A stretch of DNA of 64,000 nt from Shewanella basaltis (lineage in GTDB: Bacteria; Pseudomonadota; Gammaproteobacteria; Enterobacterales; Shewanellaceae). A program made the position numbers and the translations under genes. The notes under the pieces were generated by a model. It saw only the letters and a program-made list of their open reading frames with translations, ran no database searches and was not told where the DNA came from. The DNA is taken from assembly GCF_023283885.1 (NCBI RefSeq), contig NZ_JAKILA010000007.1, positions 62,001-126,000 on the forward strand, written 5' to 3'. This document shows, in pieces, positions 8,901 to 17,306 of this stretch; within the stretch, counting starts at the first letter, position 1; every line of letters begins with the position of its first letter.

Positions 8901-9084
8901 CGTCGTTGAATACCAAAGCTATGGTACAGCCACACTAGTTGATCATGCTTACAATGCAACTACGGGGGTTTACACTTACTCGGTACCTTATGGCCAAGAT
9001 GGGGTCGAAACTGATAACCAAAACAGTTACGACATCAATAAGTCTGCTTGGCAGTTAAAAATTGGTGTGAAATACCAATTTTAA
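5911..9084 (+). CDS. Oar-like TonB-dependent outer-membrane receptor
   Basis: A 1057-aa outer-membrane protein. A signal peptide ends at ASA (about residue 27). Next come a carboxypeptidase-regulatory-like beta domain (about 30-115), a plug domain (about 130-240, with VDGISQND) and a long beta-barrel closing with a C-terminal Phe (KIGVKYQF). This is the architecture of Oar proteins of Myxococcus and Shewanella, in the TonB-dependent transporter superfamily. The substrate is unknown; some Oar proteins take part in protease export. The RBS is CAGGGG before ATG 5911. The gene stands alone, with a palindromic operator candidate upstream and a terminator downstream. Confidence 0.88.
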   Translation: MLFSHKMSRLALATCFAMGVALPASAADTASDIRGQITGPAGNAVSDAKVTIIHQPTGTVTEVPVTANGQFSARGLRVGGPYIIKVDSDQFADTVEEDVYLQLGETFRFNRTLQDAAAMERIGVVGSAGYYRTAGSNSDFGEQDIAKAPGVSRDLKDVLRQNPMAVIGTDGVSMSVAGMNPRFNTFVVDGISQNDDFGLNSNGYPTQRSPISIDAVESVALNVSPYTARNGGFTGAQINAVTKSGTNDLSGSVFWETTNDSMAGDGKNQDTGEKIEQDFEDTTFGGTLGFPLIEDTLFFFGSYENFDAPQSAEWGPSGAGYANDSDVTAQELAQIEQIAQTVYGLDDIGGYTTTPQEKDEKILAKIDWNINDQHRASFTYQSTVGNLTNNMSSSSSSLKLSSTWYDKEETLETYAANLYSDWNDDFSTEIKVAYKDTTTKSKTIDDLGIGMVSVQTYDRASDYVIFGTDKSRQANELNNQNLELRFVGDYYLGDHEIGFGAQYNNVEVFNLFAQNVMGNWSFNTIEDFENGDVDQFFYANAMTGNPDDVGAAFNMDTLALFVEDAWAITPDLTLTYGMRYETISMSDSPALNQNFVERYGFANNETLDGQDIWLPRVGVKYALTEDMSLHGGVGRYSGGSPTVWISNSFSNDGNSLLSYNDGWNAAWGTPDFANVPSQAQAGLVGGDGNVNAIDPHFELPSDWRASIGFDSTWDFGALGDDWFLGAEFLYVKKENDLAWVDLARRQVTTDNTGRVVYETWDPLANNGAGGNTERYDIMLTNADKDGSSKTLSLSLAKNWDMGLSMRAGYAYNSVKEGNQGSSSTATSNYQYTPVQYDRNGTTLGTGYYETPHRFTFSLGYDVEFVAGYNSSFNLFYEAREGNPMTWVLGSYKDGNLGDQSSFANASYYLPYIPTGADDANVEYADGLTYEALKAALDDIGLSQYAGGIAPKGTDNQPWIHQLDFRFTQELPGFSADHKGILYFDIKNVLNLVNDDWGVVEYQSYGTATLVDHAYNATTGVYTYSVPYGQDGVETDNQNSYDINKSAWQLKIGVKYQF

Positions 9085-9100
9085 TGAGTGATAATAGATA

Positions 9101-9133
9101 AAAAAATACCGAGCGCATTGCTCGGTATTTTTT
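9101..9133. terminator. terminator after Oar-like receptor
   Basis: The stem ATACCGAGC (9106-9114) pairs with GCTCGGTAT (9120-9128), extended by A and T tracts on both sides. The loop is GCATT. It can act for both converging genes. Confidence 0.85.
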
Positions 9134-9152
9134 TGTCTCGCTCAGGCTGAGA

Positions 9153-9275
9153 TTATTTGCCTTTTACAACAGACGTAGCAGGGGCTTTTTTTGCTTGTTT
9201 CACTGCTCGTTTTTCTTTTAACGTTAATTGCGGCTGTTTCTTTGATTCTTTAGCGTTATTACGTTCTTTGCTCAT
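9153..9275 (-). CDS. 40-aa lysine-rich small protein
   Basis: A complete 40-codon frame begins MSKERNNAKESKK and ends VVKGK. It has 12 Lys and 2 Arg with almost no hydrophobic core, so it is probably a disordered basic peptide. A good ribosome binding site, GGAG, lies 8 nt before the ATG. It converges on the receptor gene and shares its terminator. I recall similar short basic ORFs in other Shewanella genomes but know no function. Nucleic-acid or ribosome association would be a guess from charge only. Confidence 0.65.
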   Translation of the reverse strand: MSKERNNAKESKKQPQLTLKEKRAVKQAKKAPATSVVKGK

Positions 9276-9514
9276 GTTATTTACTCCGTGTATGCGCTGG
9301 GCTTAGTTCACTCTGTAAAAATTTTAAACAATTATTTGAATCACAATTATGGGTCAGATATGCAAATATCGCGTTGAAATTAACGTCCTGTAGGTTGAAG
9401 GCTTAACTCGATACTAGCACCAAGTAGGCTAAAAATATCTATCACCCCGGTAGATTATTTAGCACTAAACCTAGATTACAAAAGTATAAAGATACATCGA
9501 TAGCCCAGTGCTTT

Positions 9515-10450
9515 TTAGCGTAATTTACCTTCAATAAAATCTGGAATTTCCAATACGTTATCTCCCCAATTATCAATCAGGGCTTTATAAAGAAACTCAA
9601 TAAAAACGAGGTATTTACGAGGCATGTACACTCGCTGTGGAAAACTTAATGTGACTTTGGTTTGAGCCATTGGAAAGTCTTCTAAAATTGGGGTAAGTCG
9701 CTGACTTGTAATGGCTTCTTGGGCAATAATATAGGGCACAGCTGTGATGCCTAATCCTTCAATAGCGGCTTCTCGCGCAAAGGTGACATTATTTACTTTA
9801 AGTTGTGCGGGCGGATCAAGGTCGAGCCATTGTTGGCCATCAAATATTCGCCACCCCCCATTGATATGCGCCGACTGTAATTTTATGGCGGTGTGCGCCA
9901 TTAAATCTTGTGGGACTTTTGGCGTACCATAACGTTTAAGGTAACTGGGGCTGGCCATCAATTGTCTACTGGCAATCACCAGTGAGTAACTTTGTAGTTT
10001 AGGATCGTGGATCTCTGTAATTTGGAATAAAAAGTCTACGCCTTCTTCAATGACATCGACTTTACGGTTAGTTAATTCTGCATCAATTGTGATGTTTGGG
10101 TAAGCAGCAAGAAAGCGTGCAAATAGACGCCCAAGAAATAACTGCCCTAATTCGATTGGGCAGATGATTTTTAAATTGCCTTTAATGTCTTGCTGGCTAG
10201 CACTGAGTAAGTCTTCTGCACTTTGCAAATCTTGCAATATTTTGCTGATGCGATGGTAATAACTCGATCCTGCCTCGGTTAGCTTTAATGCCCGCGTAGT
10301 GCGAAATAATAGTTGTACGCCTACATTTGCTTCTAACTCGGCCACTTTACGGCTGACAGTTGCTTTGGTGATCCCAAGCGCGTTAGCCGCGCCAGTAAAA
10401 CTACCTTGTTCTACCACTTGCGAGAAAATCTGAACACGATTGAGATCCAT
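9515..10450 (-). CDS. LysR-family transcriptional regulator
   Basis: A 311-aa LysR-type regulator. An N-terminal helix-turn-helix (about residues 1-60, FTGAANALGITKATVSRKV) is followed by a periplasmic-binding-like effector domain (about 90-295). It is closest in feel to the AaeR/YafC-type subgroup. It is divergent from the efflux pair starting at 10547, with 96 bp between, the usual arrangement for a regulator acting on its neighbour. The effector is unknown, perhaps an aromatic or xenobiotic substrate of the pump. Confidence 0.88.
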   Translation of the reverse strand: MDLNRVQIFSQVVEQGSFTGAANALGITKATVSRKVAELEANVGVQLLFRTTRALKLTEAGSSYYHRISKILQDLQSAEDLLSASQQDIKGNLKIICPIELGQLFLGRLFARFLAAYPNITIDAELTNRKVDVIEEGVDFLFQITEIHDPKLQSYSLVIASRQLMASPSYLKRYGTPKVPQDLMAHTAIKLQSAHINGGWRIFDGQQWLDLDPPAQLKVNNVTFAREAAIEGLGITAVPYIIAQEAITSQRLTPILEDFPMAQTKVTLSFPQRVYMPRKYLVFIEFLYKALIDNWGDNVLEIPDFIEGKLR

Positions 10451-10452
10451 AT

Positions 10453-10512
10453 TGTTACACCTGTGAAACAGTGGGTTGATTTTTAGCTATCTAATAAACT
10501 ACACGAAACAGT
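10453..10512. promoter_or_regulatory. divergent regulatory region with repeated GAAACAGT
   Basis: The octamer GAAACAGT occurs at 10465-10472 and again at 10505-10512, 40 bp apart (about four helical turns). The first copy overlaps an inverted repeat TGTT-N10-AACA (10453-10470), which fits the T-N11-A style of LysR boxes. These are the probable recognition and activation sites of the divergent LysR protein. Confidence 0.5.
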
Positions 10513-10546
10513 AGTAAACTAGAAGATAATAAATTAGGAGTTCAGC

Positions 10547-11641
10547 ATGTCGATTAATAAACGTTTTATCTTTGTGGCAAGTTTTATACTGGCGGTTGTT
10601 ATCGCAGGCGTTTATTGGTGGTTACAAGTGCGCTTTGTTGAGTCTACCGATAATGCGTATGTAGAAACCGATATTTCAAGTATTAGCGTTAAAGTGCCTG
10701 GGTATATTGTGCAATCTGCCGTGAGCGACAACCAGCACGTTAATCAAGGTGATGTTCTTGCTCAATTAGAAGACAGCCAGTTTGTTGCACGTGTTGCTCA
10801 AAGCCAGGCTGTGCTTGCCAGTGCACAGGCTAATTTACAAACGTTAGCGGCGAAAGTTGATTTGCAACATGCGTTAATTAATCAGGCCAAAGCCGCCGTG
10901 GTGGCATCGCAATCAGAACGGCTAATTGCCAAGCAACAATTGGCGCGATCGCAAAAATTGAAAGTGAGTAATTACAGTTCGCAAAATGATGTTGATCAAT
11001 TGCAAGCCAGTTTTGATTCGGCATCGGCACATGTTGATGAAGCACAGGCAGCGCTTGTGGCGAAACAACGTGAACTGTCGGTTTTTAATGCCCAACTATT
11101 ACAGGCGCAAGCAGACGTAGATCAGGCGCAAGCGAGTGTTGAGTTAGCCAATATTCAATTAGCAGATACTCGAATTACCGCGCCGTTTCCTGGCATTATT
11201 GGTAAGCGTGGTGCTTTGGTGGGCCAGTACGTGCAACCGGGACAGGCACTGTTTAGCTTAGTGCCGGATGCTCAGGTATGGATAACGGCCAACTTTAAAG
11301 AAACTCAAATACAGCACATGCAACCAGGCCAAGCGGTTAAGGTTAAATTAGATGCCTATCCTGACCAAGAGTTTACAGGCTTTATTGACAGTTTAGCACC
11401 TGCTTCAGGCTCTCAATTTAGCTTGTTGCCTGCAGAAAATGCCACTGGCAATTTTACCAAAATTGTTCAGCGTATTCCGGTGCGGATCCGTCTTGATACC
11501 TCGAGCGATGCGGTAGGCTCTGCGCGAATTTTTCCGGGCCTTAGTGCTGTCGTAAAAGTCGATACTGCAAAGGCCAGTCGGTCTTCTGCTTTGGCTAAAT
11601 CATCTGCAGGCCAAGCCACGACTGCCACCGCGAGCCGATAG
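10547..11641 (+). CDS. HlyD/EmrA-family membrane fusion protein
   Basis: A 364-aa periplasmic adaptor. One N-terminal membrane anchor (about residues 6-27) is followed by a DNAYVETDISSI lead strand and a biotinyl-lipoyl half (about 45-80). A long Gln/Ala-rich coiled-coil hairpin (about 85-205) comes next, then the returning lipoyl half and beta-barrel (ADTRITAPFPGIIGKRG). It bridges an inner-membrane exporter to an outer-membrane channel. The RBS is TTAGGAG. The MFS gene starts 1 nt after the stop, so the two are translationally coupled. No TolC-type channel gene is present here. Confidence 0.9.
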   Translation: MSINKRFIFVASFILAVVIAGVYWWLQVRFVESTDNAYVETDISSISVKVPGYIVQSAVSDNQHVNQGDVLAQLEDSQFVARVAQSQAVLASAQANLQTLAAKVDLQHALINQAKAAVVASQSERLIAKQQLARSQKLKVSNYSSQNDVDQLQASFDSASAHVDEAQAALVAKQRELSVFNAQLLQAQADVDQAQASVELANIQLADTRITAPFPGIIGKRGALVGQYVQPGQALFSLVPDAQVWITANFKETQIQHMQPGQAVKVKLDAYPDQEFTGFIDSLAPASGSQFSLLPAENATGNFTKIVQRIPVRIRLDTSSDAVGSARIFPGLSAVVKVDTAKASRSSALAKSSAGQATTATASR

Positions 11642-11642
11642 T

Positions 11643-13274
11643 ATGAGCCAGTCAGCTGTTGAGACAGACGCTTCTCATCTCTCTGCTGTGAGCAGTGCAA
11701 GCACCAAACCCACTGGTTATCAACGCGGCAGTAAGCGCTCTTGGATTGCTGTTGCAGGTGGGTTAATTGGGGCATTTATGGCGATTTTAGATATTCAAAT
11801 CACCAATGCTTCGATGAAAGAGATCCAAGGCAGTTTAGGCGCAACACTAGAAGAAAGCAGTTGGATTGCGACCGCATATCTGGTGGCCGAAATGATTGCC
11901 ATTCCGTTGTCGGGATGGCTCAGTACTGGCTTGTCAACTCGTCGATATTTGCTGTGGACCACAGCCGCATTTATTGTGGCGTCAATATTGTGTTCAATGT
12001 CTTGGAATCTTGAGTCGATGATTGCCTTTCGTGCTTTACAAGGCTTTTTTGGTGGCGCACTTATTCCTCTGGCATTTAGGTTAATCCTTGAGTTTTTACC
12101 CGATAACAAACGAGCCATGGGCATGGCATTGTTTGGTGTGACGGCAACGTTTGCCCCTTCTATTGGCCCAACTCTTGGGGGGTGGTTAACTGAGCAATTT
12201 AGCTGGCATTATTTATTTTATATCAATGTACCGCCTGGCATAGTCGTGATGATGATGTTGGCATACGGCCTAGAGCGAAAACCGATTATTTGGGACAAAC
12301 TAAAAAACGCAGATTACTCCGGTATTGTCACCATGGCATTGGGTATGGGGTGTTTAGAGGTGGTGCTTGAAGAAGGAAATCGTAAAGACTGGTTTGGTTC
12401 GGACTTAATTCGTAACCTTGCCATCATTGCGGTGATCAATATTGGACTTTTTATCTGGATCCAATTACGCAAGTCTCAACCTTTAGTGAACATCAGGTTG
12501 CTGGGGCAGCGTGATTTTGCTTTATCGACCGTGGCGTATTTTTTATTGGGTATGGCGTTATTTGGCGCTATTTATTTAATTCCGTTGTACCTGTCGCAAA
12601 TTCATGACTACACCCCGCTCGAAATTGGTGAAGTGATCATGTGGATGGGCTTCCCGCAGTTATTGGTGTTACCACTGGTGCCAAAATTAATGCAGCGTTT
12701 TGATCCGCGATATTTGGCAGGTATTGGCTTTGCTTTGTTCTCAATCAGTTATTACATGAACAGCCACATGACCGCTGATTATGCAGGTACACAAATGATT
12801 GCTTCACAAGTTGTTAGGGCCTTGGGTCAGCCTTTTATTCTCGTCCCTATTGGTATTTTAGCTACCATGCACCTACAGGCGCATGAAAACCCATCAGCAT
12901 CGACAGTATTGAACGTTATGCGTAATTTAGGGGGAGCTTTTGGCATTGCCTTAGTGGCCACATTAAGTGATAACCTCGCCCGAGTTCACCTTGCACATAT
13001 TAAAGAAACGTTACCCGCGGTAAGCGCACAAGCTTATCAACACATTAATGACACCAGTTTGTTATTACAAAGTGCAGGTTCAGACGCCGTTAGTGCAGGC
13101 AATCAGGCGTATGCGTTGTTGGCAAAAAGTATGACGCAACAGGCGTATATTCAAGCATATAACGATGTGTTTTTTATTATGTCGTGTTTGCTGTTTATCG
13201 CCGTAATTGCGGTGTTATTAATTAGAAAACCTGCCGAAAAAAGTGGTTCAGATCAGCCTAATGAAATGCATTAA
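11643..13274 (+). CDS. EmrB/QacA-family (DHA2) MFS efflux transporter
   Basis: A 543-aa inner-membrane drug:proton antiporter with about 14 hydrophobic segments. It has DHA2-type motifs such as LDIQITNASMKEIQGSLG in helix 1 and GALIPLAFRL in the region of motif C. A hydrophilic Ser-rich N-terminal extension of about 30 residues precedes helix 1. It is coupled to the EmrA-type adaptor immediately upstream and probably forms a tripartite pump with it under the divergent LysR regulator. The substrate cannot be read from sequence. Confidence 0.9.
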   Translation: MSQSAVETDASHLSAVSSASTKPTGYQRGSKRSWIAVAGGLIGAFMAILDIQITNASMKEIQGSLGATLEESSWIATAYLVAEMIAIPLSGWLSTGLSTRRYLLWTTAAFIVASILCSMSWNLESMIAFRALQGFFGGALIPLAFRLILEFLPDNKRAMGMALFGVTATFAPSIGPTLGGWLTEQFSWHYLFYINVPPGIVVMMMLAYGLERKPIIWDKLKNADYSGIVTMALGMGCLEVVLEEGNRKDWFGSDLIRNLAIIAVINIGLFIWIQLRKSQPLVNIRLLGQRDFALSTVAYFLLGMALFGAIYLIPLYLSQIHDYTPLEIGEVIMWMGFPQLLVLPLVPKLMQRFDPRYLAGIGFALFSISYYMNSHMTADYAGTQMIASQVVRALGQPFILVPIGILATMHLQAHENPSASTVLNVMRNLGGAFGIALVATLSDNLARVHLAHIKETLPAVSAQAYQHINDTSLLLQSAGSDAVSAGNQAYALLAKSMTQQAYIQAYNDVFFIMSCLLFIAVIAVLLIRKPAEKSGSDQPNEMH

Positions 13275-13318
13275 TCATGTTAGTATCATTTGAAAGTACA
13301 ACAGATTAAGGTAGAAAA

Positions 13319-13780
13319 ATGTCGTTAACGTGGTTAGATGTTGGCTTTTCAGAATTGTCTCTAGAACAGTTATATGGCGTGTTACAACTGCGAGTTGATG
13401 TATTTGTGGTTGAGCAAAATTGTCCTTATCCAGAGTTAGATGGTAAAGATAAAGGCTTGCAAACAAGGCACTTACTTGGCATCAACCCTCAAAAAGAGAT
13501 TGTGGCTTACTGCCGGATACTTGCACCACAGATCAGTTATCCTCAAGCCAGTATTGGCCGGGTTGCTGTCGCTAAATCAGCGCGAGGTCAGGGTTTGGCA
13601 AATCAGTTGATGCAGCGTGCAATAGCCATTGCAAAACAGCGTTGGCCAGATGATCATATTCAAATTGGCGCACAAGATTACTTACGTCATTTTTATCAAC
13701 AGCTTGGGTTTGTGGTTAATTCAGACGTGTATCTTGAAGACGGAATACCACACCTGGATATGTTGCTTACCTATTCATGA
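13319..13780 (+). CDS. elaA: ElaA-family GNAT acyltransferase
   Basis: A 153-aa protein matching ElaA throughout: YGVLQLRVDVFVVEQNCPYPELDG near the start (about 23-46; read as two halves) and the acetyl-CoA binding segment VAVAKSARGQGLANQLM (about 83-99). The ending GIPHLDML is also typical. GNAT fold; the acyl acceptor is unknown. RBS AAGG lies 9 nt before ATG. It is 45 bp downstream of the efflux transporter and 15 bp upstream of the next gene, so it probably forms an operon with the latter. Confidence 0.9.
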   Translation: MSLTWLDVGFSELSLEQLYGVLQLRVDVFVVEQNCPYPELDGKDKGLQTRHLLGINPQKEIVAYCRILAPQISYPQASIGRVAVAKSARGQGLANQLMQRAIAIAKQRWPDDHIQIGAQDYLRHFYQQLGFVVNSDVYLEDGIPHLDMLLTYS

Positions 13781-13794
13781 TTTAAGGAAGATAG

Positions 13795-14112
13795 ATGTCT
13801 GATTATTTGATCAATACTCAACAAATTGTTTGTGTTGCGCAGTTTGTTGCTAAAGAAGGTAAACGTGATGCTTTGGTTGCGGCATTAGCCAGCTTAGTGC
13901 CAGATACTCGTCGCGAATTGGGCTGTATTCGTTATGAGCTTAATGTGAGTGTGGATGATGAAAATAAAGTCGCCTTTGTAGAAAAGTTTGTCGACAGAGC
14001 GGCATTTGATAAACATTGTGCTAAAGATGCCATTGAGCACTATTTCCATCATGTGATGCCAGATCTGGTCGCGTCGCATCATGTCGAAGTATTTAATGAA
14101 GTGATTGCCTAA
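13795..14112 (+). CDS. YgiN-like antibiotic-biosynthesis-monooxygenase-fold protein
   Basis: A 105-aa dimeric alpha/beta-barrel (ABM) domain protein. Family features are VAQFVAKEGKRDALVAAL (about 14-31), TRRELGCIRYEL (about 39-50) and a C-terminal HHVEVFNEV. Members oxidise or reduce quinols and small aromatics without cofactors; YgiN is a putative quinol monooxygenase. RBS AAGGAAG. It probably shares a transcript with elaA and ends at a strong terminator at 14144. Confidence 0.82.
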   Translation: MSDYLINTQQIVCVAQFVAKEGKRDALVAALASLVPDTRRELGCIRYELNVSVDDENKVAFVEKFVDRAAFDKHCAKDAIEHYFHHVMPDLVASHHVEVFNEVIA

Positions 14113-14143
14113 AGCGGCTTGACGTGAGTGATTAACAGAAATC

Positions 14144-14173
14144 ACAATGCCAGTCTGTGTAGACTGGCATTGT
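14144..14173. terminator. bidirectional terminator
   Basis: A 13-bp perfect stem (14144-14156 with 14161-14173) with tetraloop GTGT lies between the convergent monooxygenase and porin genes. Confidence 0.85.
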
Positions 14174-14214
14174 TGTATTATCAATGATGCCAATATTTGC
14201 TGGCAGCAAGATGA

Positions 14215-15240
14215 TTAGAAGTCGTAACGAGCACCTAGGGTAAAGATATTGTCATCTTCTAAATCGACAGTTGCAGTACCTACTTTATGGTCGCCTTCAT
14301 ACATTGCATAGTGGCCATAAATTAGCGTTGACTTAGAAATGCGGTAATCTGCACCCACAGTAATGTTTGTTACGCTAATATCAGTACCAGTCGCGTCTTT
14401 AATTGATTTGTAATATTTACCAAACCCTGCGTCATCTTGACCGTATTCGGCTTTTAAGTTCACGCCATTTAAGTCATATGAGACGTTAACGAAGAAAGAG
14501 TCACCTTCTTGATCAGTGGTTTGGCTTTCGGTGTTTTGATATAAACCACCGACTTTGAAATCGCCTAGTTTTACTTGAGCAACACCACGGTACGCATCAA
14601 TACCACCAATGGTGTTATAAGCTGCTGCTAGGTAGTAGTTTTGCGCTTTAAGGCCTTTGTCACCTAAGGTTGCGCTTAATGCATATTGATCTTCGTCAGA
14701 GCCTTCGTAGTTGTCGTCCATTAAATACGTTGCATTTAATGTCAATAAACCGCCAATCGTTGGAGAATGGTACCAAATACCATCTGCTTTACGATCTTGG
14801 CCACCGATCATTCTGTCGATATCTGCGTTGAAGTTACCGAACAAGTCGATACCACCTTCAGACTGTTTAAATACAGTGTCATTACGGCCCACTAATACGG
14901 TACCAGCATTGGTTTTTAAACCAAGGAAAGTGTTACGTGATTTGAAGGTGACATCATCACCGCTGCTATCTTCGGTTTGAGTTGTGTTTTCAACTTGAAA
15001 TTCCATTTGGTAAAGAATTTCAACACCGTCACTGATTTTTTCGCTACCTTTTACCCCTAGGTTCGAAAAGTTATTTTCTAGCACTGTACCTTCTTTACCA
15101 TTTTGCGTCGTCGAACCTTTATCAGAGTTAGTGACTGATAGATCTAAACGACCATAGAAACTTGGGCCTTCAGCAAGTGTAGCAAAAGAAACTAGTGTAA
15201 GTACTGAGGCTACTGATGCAGAGATTAAGGTCTTTTTCAT
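14215..15240 (-). CDS. Gram-negative general porin
   Basis: A 341-aa outer-membrane trimeric porin. The signal peptide is cleaved after LAEG or LA (about residue 23). Then comes a first strand SFYGRLDLSVT, a series of alternating amphipathic strands, a probable constriction loop around FGNFNADIDRMIGG, and a final strand ending GARYDF with terminal Phe. It passes small hydrophilic solutes. It has a long upstream region of 510 bp, as usual for highly regulated porins. Confidence 0.9.
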   Translation of the reverse strand: MKKTLISASVASVLTLVSFATLAEGPSFYGRLDLSVTNSDKGSTTQNGKEGTVLENNFSNLGVKGSEKISDGVEILYQMEFQVENTTQTEDSSGDDVTFKSRNTFLGLKTNAGTVLVGRNDTVFKQSEGGIDLFGNFNADIDRMIGGQDRKADGIWYHSPTIGGLLTLNATYLMDDNYEGSDEDQYALSATLGDKGLKAQNYYLAAAYNTIGGIDAYRGVAQVKLGDFKVGGLYQNTESQTTDQEGDSFFVNVSYDLNGVNLKAEYGQDDAGFGKYYKSIKDATGTDISVTNITVGADYRISKSTLIYGHYAMYEGDHKVGTATVDLEDDNIFTLGARYDF

Positions 15241-15751
15241 CTTTCATGCTCCCTAGAACGTAATGTTCTATATTCCATTTTTCATGGTTTTAGTTAGTGA
15301 AGTCGTTGCAGATACCATCCTGTAACAATCTGGTGCAGATTTTTACAGATTTAGCATCATCATAGTGTGGGCTAGATCAAATAAACTGGTCCTACTTGAC
15401 ATTTTGAGCAAAAATCTGTGACAACAGCGATAAATTATCAATTAATGTCATTTTTTTAGCAGATATACCTCTTAAGAGATGTTTCTATTTACGAACAAAT
15501 AGACTAGCGACAAATCAAAAACAGTCGACATTGCTTTAGTTTAGTGCATGTTAATTTACTTGCTGAGATTATTGAATATTTGGATCACTAGACCTTAGTC
15601 TAGCAAGGCTAAAATTTGGTCTAATTGAAATGCCAATGCCTTCTTAGCCGCAAAATGGAGCTTGCTGGATTTTACTTAAACAAACGTTTAGCTTTGGCGC
15701 TAAATCGGCTAGAATCCCTGCGAAATTTAGTGGTTAATTGAGGCGTTATCT
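15241..15751. other. long divergent intergenic region, porin and tcdA promoters
   Basis: The 511 bases have no gene. They contain a short palindrome CTCTTAAGAG (near 15467-15480) and an inverted repeat CTAGAC-CTTA-GTCTAG (15588-15603). Either might be an operator for the porin gene, but both are short and could be chance. No RNA gene is recognisable. Confidence 0.4.
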
Positions 15752-16549
15752 ATGTTGTCTGAATCTTATACTCATCGTTTTGCGGGGGTGGGGCGTTTAT
15801 ATGGTCAAGCGGCATTGACGACTTTTTCACAAGCACATGTGGTGGTTGTGGGGATTGGCGGCGTTGGCACCTGGGTTGCTGAAGCATTGGCGCGCAGTGG
15901 CATTGGGCAAATCACCTTGATTGATTTAGATGATATTTGTGTAACCAATACTAATCGTCAAATTCATGCATTAACCTCAACCATTGGTCAGTCTAAAGTT
16001 GAGGTGATGGCAAAGCGGATTAACGAAATTAACCCTGAATGTGTGGTTAATGAAGTCGAAGATTTCGTCACCCTCGATAATTTGGACCAGTATTTTGTGC
16101 CTGCCACACAAGGCGGCACCATTGATTATGTTATCGACTGTATTGATGCCGTTAAGCAAAAGGCCGGATTAATTGCTTGGTGCAAGCGCAACAAAATTCC
16201 ACTGGTGACCATCGGAGGCGCTGGAGGACAGACCGACCCAACCTTAATTCAAGTGACCGATTTGGCTAAAACCATTCAAGATCCTTTATTGGCTAAAGTG
16301 CGCAATATACTTCGTAAAGAATATCATTTTAGTAAAAACGTCCAACGTCGATTTGCCGTAGATGCGGTGTTTTCAACTCAGCATTTAGTCTATCCACAAG
16401 CCGATGGCAGTGTGTGCAATACCAAAGCGACGGCAGAAGGGAGTATGCGTATGGATTGTGCTTCTGGTTTTGGGGCGATCACTATGGTAACGGGCACTTT
16501 TGCGTTTGTGGCCGTGAGCCGAGTATTGTCTAAATTAGCCGCAAGGTAA
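15752..16549 (+). CDS. tcdA: tRNA threonylcarbamoyladenosine dehydratase
   Basis: A 265-aa ThiF/MoeB/HesA-family E1-like enzyme (TcdA, formerly CsdL) that cyclises t6A37 of ANN-decoding tRNAs to ct6A using ATP. The nucleotide-binding GIGGVGTWVAEALARSGIG (about 34-52), the LIDLDDICVTNTNRQ segment (about 55-69) and CIDAVKQKAGLI fit. A C-terminal hydrophobic helix is present. Length is the family norm. RBS GAGG before ATG. Transcribed alone. Confidence 0.92.
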   Translation: MLSESYTHRFAGVGRLYGQAALTTFSQAHVVVVGIGGVGTWVAEALARSGIGQITLIDLDDICVTNTNRQIHALTSTIGQSKVEVMAKRINEINPECVVNEVEDFVTLDNLDQYFVPATQGGTIDYVIDCIDAVKQKAGLIAWCKRNKIPLVTIGGAGGQTDPTLIQVTDLAKTIQDPLLAKVRNILRKEYHFSKNVQRRFAVDAVFSTQHLVYPQADGSVCNTKATAEGSMRMDCASGFGAITMVTGTFAFVAVSRVLSKLAAR

Positions 16550-16562
16550 ACCTGCGGTTGCG

Positions 16563-16722
16563 ATACTAATCAGCACCAAAAGGCGTTCATGCTTACTGGT
16601 TAACATCACTTATTACCTCGTTAGAAATGTTGATGTTAGCACAATTACCTCGCAGCAATTCCTGCCTGTACTAAGCGATTTTCCTACGCAAACTTTGATC
16701 GCTTATTTATCCTGATCGGTAT
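16563..16722. repeat. repeat B, long copy (160 bp, terminal inverted repeats)
   Basis: The left end ATACTAATCAG (16563-16573) and right end CTGATCGGTAT (16712-16722) are imperfect inverted repeats. The left half matches the copy at 17923 across about 45 bp, including the block ATGCTTACTGGTTAACAT. It is non-coding, the size of a MITE or REP-type element, and lies directly 5' of repeat A. Confidence 0.6.
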
Positions 16723-16724
16723 AA

Positions 16725-16987
16725 TACCATTGCGCGTTAGTAAGTGATCTCTCAGCGAGAATTTAAAAGGGCTTAAACAAGGCGAATGACTGAATGAATA
16801 GTTATTCTCTTTCGAAGTCATGCAACGCAGTGTAAGCCCTTTTAAAACTCGCCTGAAAGGAATGCCCCAGCCGCTTTTGCTTTACGTTCTCGCTATTTGA
16901 AAGGGAACAACCATTACTGCATAGCGACGCCTTAATCAAAAACCGCTGGACGCATTCTGAGTGGTCACTTATTAATGCGCAATGGTA
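16725..16987. mobile_element. repeat A, long copy: MITE-like element (263 bp)
   Basis: The ends TACCATTGCGC(G/A)TTA(G/A)TAAGTGA are terminal inverted repeats of about 24 bp with two or three mismatches. Flanking TAA triplets (16722-16724 and 16988-16990) look like a 3-bp target duplication. There is no open frame of note. A 104-bp internally deleted and inverted copy lies at 33697. The TIRs, short TSD and lack of coding capacity define a non-autonomous element; the mobilising transposase is not in the window. Confidence 0.75.
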
Positions 16988-16990
16988 TAA

Positions 16991-17306
16991 CTATAAGGAC
17001 GTTTAATTATGGTGGTATATTGGCGAGTGCCACTTGTCGCTATTGACACTAAGTCCGCTTAGTGTTCATTTGCCTCTTTTTTTGTCGCACTTGAGTCAAC
17101 GTCGTCATGTCACACTCCCCCCCTAGCTATTTACCCGTCACGTGATTAATACCATTTTGCTTGTGTACACGGGTAGATAATGATGAAAAGGTAAATATAT
17201 TCTTAATAAAATGAGTTGGTTAGCCTTTTAGTAAATAGTTAAATTCATTGGCACTATTTTTGCTTTGTTTAAGTGATGTTCAAAAATCTGACACTGCGGG
17301 TAGGCT
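16991..17306. other. intergenic region before SieB-like gene
   Basis: About 316 bases contain no gene or obvious structured RNA. They presumably contain the promoter of the SieB-like gene; I see no clear operator. Confidence 0.4.

Noticed and set aside
15588..15603. CTAGAC-CTTA-GTCTAG as a terminator or RNA element
   Set aside because: Only 6 bp per arm, no T run, and far from both gene ends. Kept only as a note in the intergenic entry.
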